From positions 333,185 to 397,184 of the forward strand of contig JAGFNQ010000847.1 of the NCBI GenBank assembly GCA_024364735.1: a stretch of 64,000 bases of DNA, read 5' to 3'. The stretch is from Boesenbergia rotunda. Lineage: Eukaryota > Streptophyta > Magnoliopsida > Zingiberales > Zingiberaceae. A program made the translations under genes and the position numbers. A model generated the notes under the pieces. That model saw only the letters and a list, made by a program, of their open reading frames with translations, had not been told where the DNA came from and searched no databases. Below are positions 62,205 through 64,000 of the stretch, piece after piece (position 1 is the stretch's first letter; each line of letters starts with the position of its first letter).

Positions 62205-64000
62205 ATGACCAAGTCTACAGGTGGTGATCTAGAAGAATTCGACCCTGAGATTGAGAGGACTTTCAGAGCTAGGAGGAGCCAGGGCATTCTTTCTGAGACT
62301 ACAGATATTCCTCCTCTTCAGACTATTTTCACTCACTCAGGCAGTATCATGGCAGACCACCAGAGGACTATGAAGGAGCTCGCAGCACCAGATGCTTCAT
62401 TTCAGTACTCCAGCATTGCTTATCCAGAGCTGGCGGGAGATTTCGAGCTCAGATCTGGACTCATCAATTTGCTGCCCAAATTTCAAGGATTATCTGGAGA
62501 GGATCCAAATAGGCACCTGCACGAATTCCATATTGTATGCTCTACTATGAAGCCTCAGGGCATTTCTGAAGAAGATATCAAGCTGAGAGCTTTTCCCTTC
62601 ACACTGACAGGAGCAGCAAAAGACTGGTTTTACTATTTACCCACGGGGCACGTGTCTAGTTGGATCTCTATGAAGAAAGCATTTTTGGAAAAATATTTCC
62701 CAGCCTCCAGAACAGCAATAATCAGAAAAAGTATCTGTGGCATTCAGCAAGTGGTGGGTGAGACGCTCTATGATTATTGGGAGAGATTCAACAAATTGTG
62801 TTCAAGTTGCCCCCAACATCAGATCAGCGAACAACTTTTGATTCAGTACTTTTATGAGGGATTGCTGCAGATGGACAAAATTATGATAGATGCTGCAGCT
62901 GGAGGGGCCCTAGTGAACAAAACGCCAATGCAAGCTAGGGAGCTCATTTCTAATATGGCTGAGAATTCCCAGCAATTTGAAAGCAGAGCCTTGACCACCA
63001 GAGGAGTGGGTGAAGTTCAGGTAGTTCCTACTGATCAGAAGGAGGTTAAGAATGCATTGATGGAGCTCACATCGGCTGTTAAGCAAATTGAACTAACTGT
63101 TGCAAGGCAAAATTCAACTCCTTCAGTACCTCCACAGTTAACTCAAGTGATGAGTGTGTGTGGCATTTGCTCTAGTCAAGAGCACACTTCAGATTCATGT
63201 CCCACCCTCCAACAAGACGAGACAGTAGCAGCATTGGTAAGAGGACAATTTCAAGCAAGAAACAATCCTTACTCCTCTACTAACAACCCCGGTTGGAGGG
63301 ATCACCCAAATCTCAAATATGGGAACTCTTTCTGCCAACAAAACCCTCAAACGCAGCAATTGCAGCAGCCTCCACATAATTTCCAGCAAGCACAGCCACA
63401 ATTCCAGCAGCCACAGCAATTTCAGCCTGCGGATTCGAATTTTCAGCCTACATTTCAGCAACCGCAGCCCCTATTTCAGCAATTCCAGCCTCAATACCAG
63501 CCATATCATCAAGGGCAGCAAGGTTTTCAATCATTTCCAGCTTTCCAAACTCAAAACCAACAGAATTTCCAGCCTTCCCAGCCCTATAATCAGATTTCAC
63601 AGCCCTACAATCAAGGGTTTCAAAATCAGAATTTTCAGTCCTCATCACCGAATTTTCCACTTCAAAATCAGAACTTTCAAGGCTACAACTCCCAGCAAGG
63701 TTTCCAAGCATATCAGCCCGCTAATCAACCCTACCAACAGCAATTTCCATCCTCCTATCAGCCCCAACAGCCATGTTTTCAAGGATCACAGCAAGCTCAA
63801 CCATTTCAGCCGACTACTTCATCATTTCAAGGTCAGTCAAGGAGCTATGCTAACCAAGGAGGCTATGGGAGTTCTAGTGGAGGAAATGTGCCCCAACAGA
63901 AGGTTGAGGAAATGTTTCAACAAATGATGCAGCAACAACAAGCTTGGCAACAACAACAACAACAAGTTTTACAACAACAACAAAATCTTGAGAGACAAAT
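62205..64000 (+). CDS. Athila gag (partial, open to window end)
   Basis: ATG at 62205; 598 codons without a stop. Residues ~90-260 form the Retrotrans_gag domain: LPKFQGLSGEDPNRHLHEF, FTLTGAAKDWFYYLP, FLEKYFP, YDYWERFNKLCSSCPQH. A CCHC knuckle, CGICSSQEHTSDSC, is at about residue 320. From about residue 365 the protein is a long Gln/Phe/Pro/Asn-rich tail (repeated FQ, FQP, QNF), ending in poly-Gln near 63950-63975. Gag packages the element RNA. Protease and pol would follow outside. The frame being intact suggests a recent insertion. Shorter open frames on both strands over the Q-rich part are shadows. Confidence 0.9.
   Translation, partial: MTKSTGGDLEEFDPEIERTFRARRSQGILSETTDIPPLQTIFTHSGSIMADHQRTMKELAAPDASFQYSSIAYPELAGDFELRSGLINLLPKFQGLSGEDPNRHLHEFHIVCSTMKPQGISEEDIKLRAFPFTLTGAAKDWFYYLPTGHVSSWISMKKAFLEKYFPASRTAIIRKSICGIQQVVGETLYDYWERFNKLCSSCPQHQISEQLLIQYFYEGLLQMDKIMIDAAAGGALVNKTPMQARELISNMAENSQQFESRALTTRGVGEVQVVPTDQKEVKNALMELTSAVKQIELTVARQNSTPSVPPQLTQVMSVCGICSSQEHTSDSCPTLQQDETVAALVRGQFQARNNPYSSTNNPGWRDHPNLKYGNSFCQQNPQTQQLQQPPHNFQQAQPQFQQPQQFQPADSNFQPTFQQPQPLFQQFQPQYQPYHQGQQGFQSFPAFQTQNQQNFQPSQPYNQISQPYNQGFQNQNFQSSSPNFPLQNQNFQGYNSQQGFQAYQPANQPYQQQFPSSYQPQQPCFQGSQQAQPFQPTTSSFQGQSRSYANQGGYGSSSGGNVPQQKVEEMFQQMMQQQQAWQQQQQQVLQQQQNLERQ

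Larger units (their letters stand above)
59640..64000 (+). mobile_element. Athila-like Ty3/gypsy element, 5' half (continues past the window)
   Basis: Long 5' LTR (59640-62036), PBS of the TTTGGCRCCGTTGYCGGGGA type, and gag starting at 62205. It begins exactly within copia C's reading frame, so it is the youngest of the three nested elements. Gag is open to the end of the window. Confidence 0.88.

Noticed and set aside
63195..63927. Minus-strand and alternative plus-strand frames rich in Leu, Ser or His
   Set aside because: They lie over the Q-rich tail of the Athila gag, whose frame is continuous from 62205 and has clear domains.

Overview
This window looks like repeat-rich nuclear DNA of a flowering plant. 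It contains Ty1/copia, Ty3/gypsy (Tat-like and Athila-like), L1/Cin4-type LINE and hAT elements, an endogenous plant pararetrovirus, and one intron-rich host gene. I could not identify the species. Nothing bacterial (operons, CRISPR, tRNA or rRNA genes) was seen.

Layout. 1-5798: a LINE on the minus strand (ORF1, then an ORF2 with endonuclease and reverse transcriptase that runs off the left edge). 5799-14373: a decayed endogenous pararetrovirus of badnavirus-like organisation. It is longer than one genome: the sequence repeats itself at a 7,467-bp offset, so about 1.14 genome units are present. A trimeric dUTPase domain lies between the movement and coat regions. The right end is scrambled, with a short inverted viral piece. 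14374-17000: relics of copia and LINE elements. 17001-28004: five exons of a host gene on the minus strand, with a very young, intact copia element (21246-25818; both LTRs 296 bp, 5-bp target duplication) in one intron. 28005-40500: a nest of a copia relic, two related hAT relics, a non-autonomous hAT with a perfect 8-bp duplication, and a 3'-truncated Tat-like gypsy. 40901-41470: a possible 5' exon of a host gene. 41666-44408: a complete but dead hAT with matching 8-bp duplications. 44417-45859: a 224-bp perfect direct repeat and an LTR-like flank. 45860-64000: three retrotransposons nested in one another (copia B, copia C, Athila).

Most notable parts. Copia B carries, between its RNase H and its 3' LTR, an extra env-position gene that looks like an independent spliced transcription unit: TATA-like box, pyrimidine-rich leader, 11-nt first exon, 231-bp intron and a 445-codon product. 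The LTRs of copia B and copia C share a layout of a roughly 50-bp tandem repeat next to an array of short palindromic words. The words differ (GATCGGTC/GACCGATC in B, GGGCGCCC in C). The B-type array also occurs just upstream of the extra gene.

The host gene reads open through five exons with matching splice phases across the copia insertion, so it may still be functional. Its 3' exons are not found in the window. Nested insertions give a relative age order at the right end: copia B (several stops) is older than copia C (one stop), which is older than Athila (no stop seen in gag).
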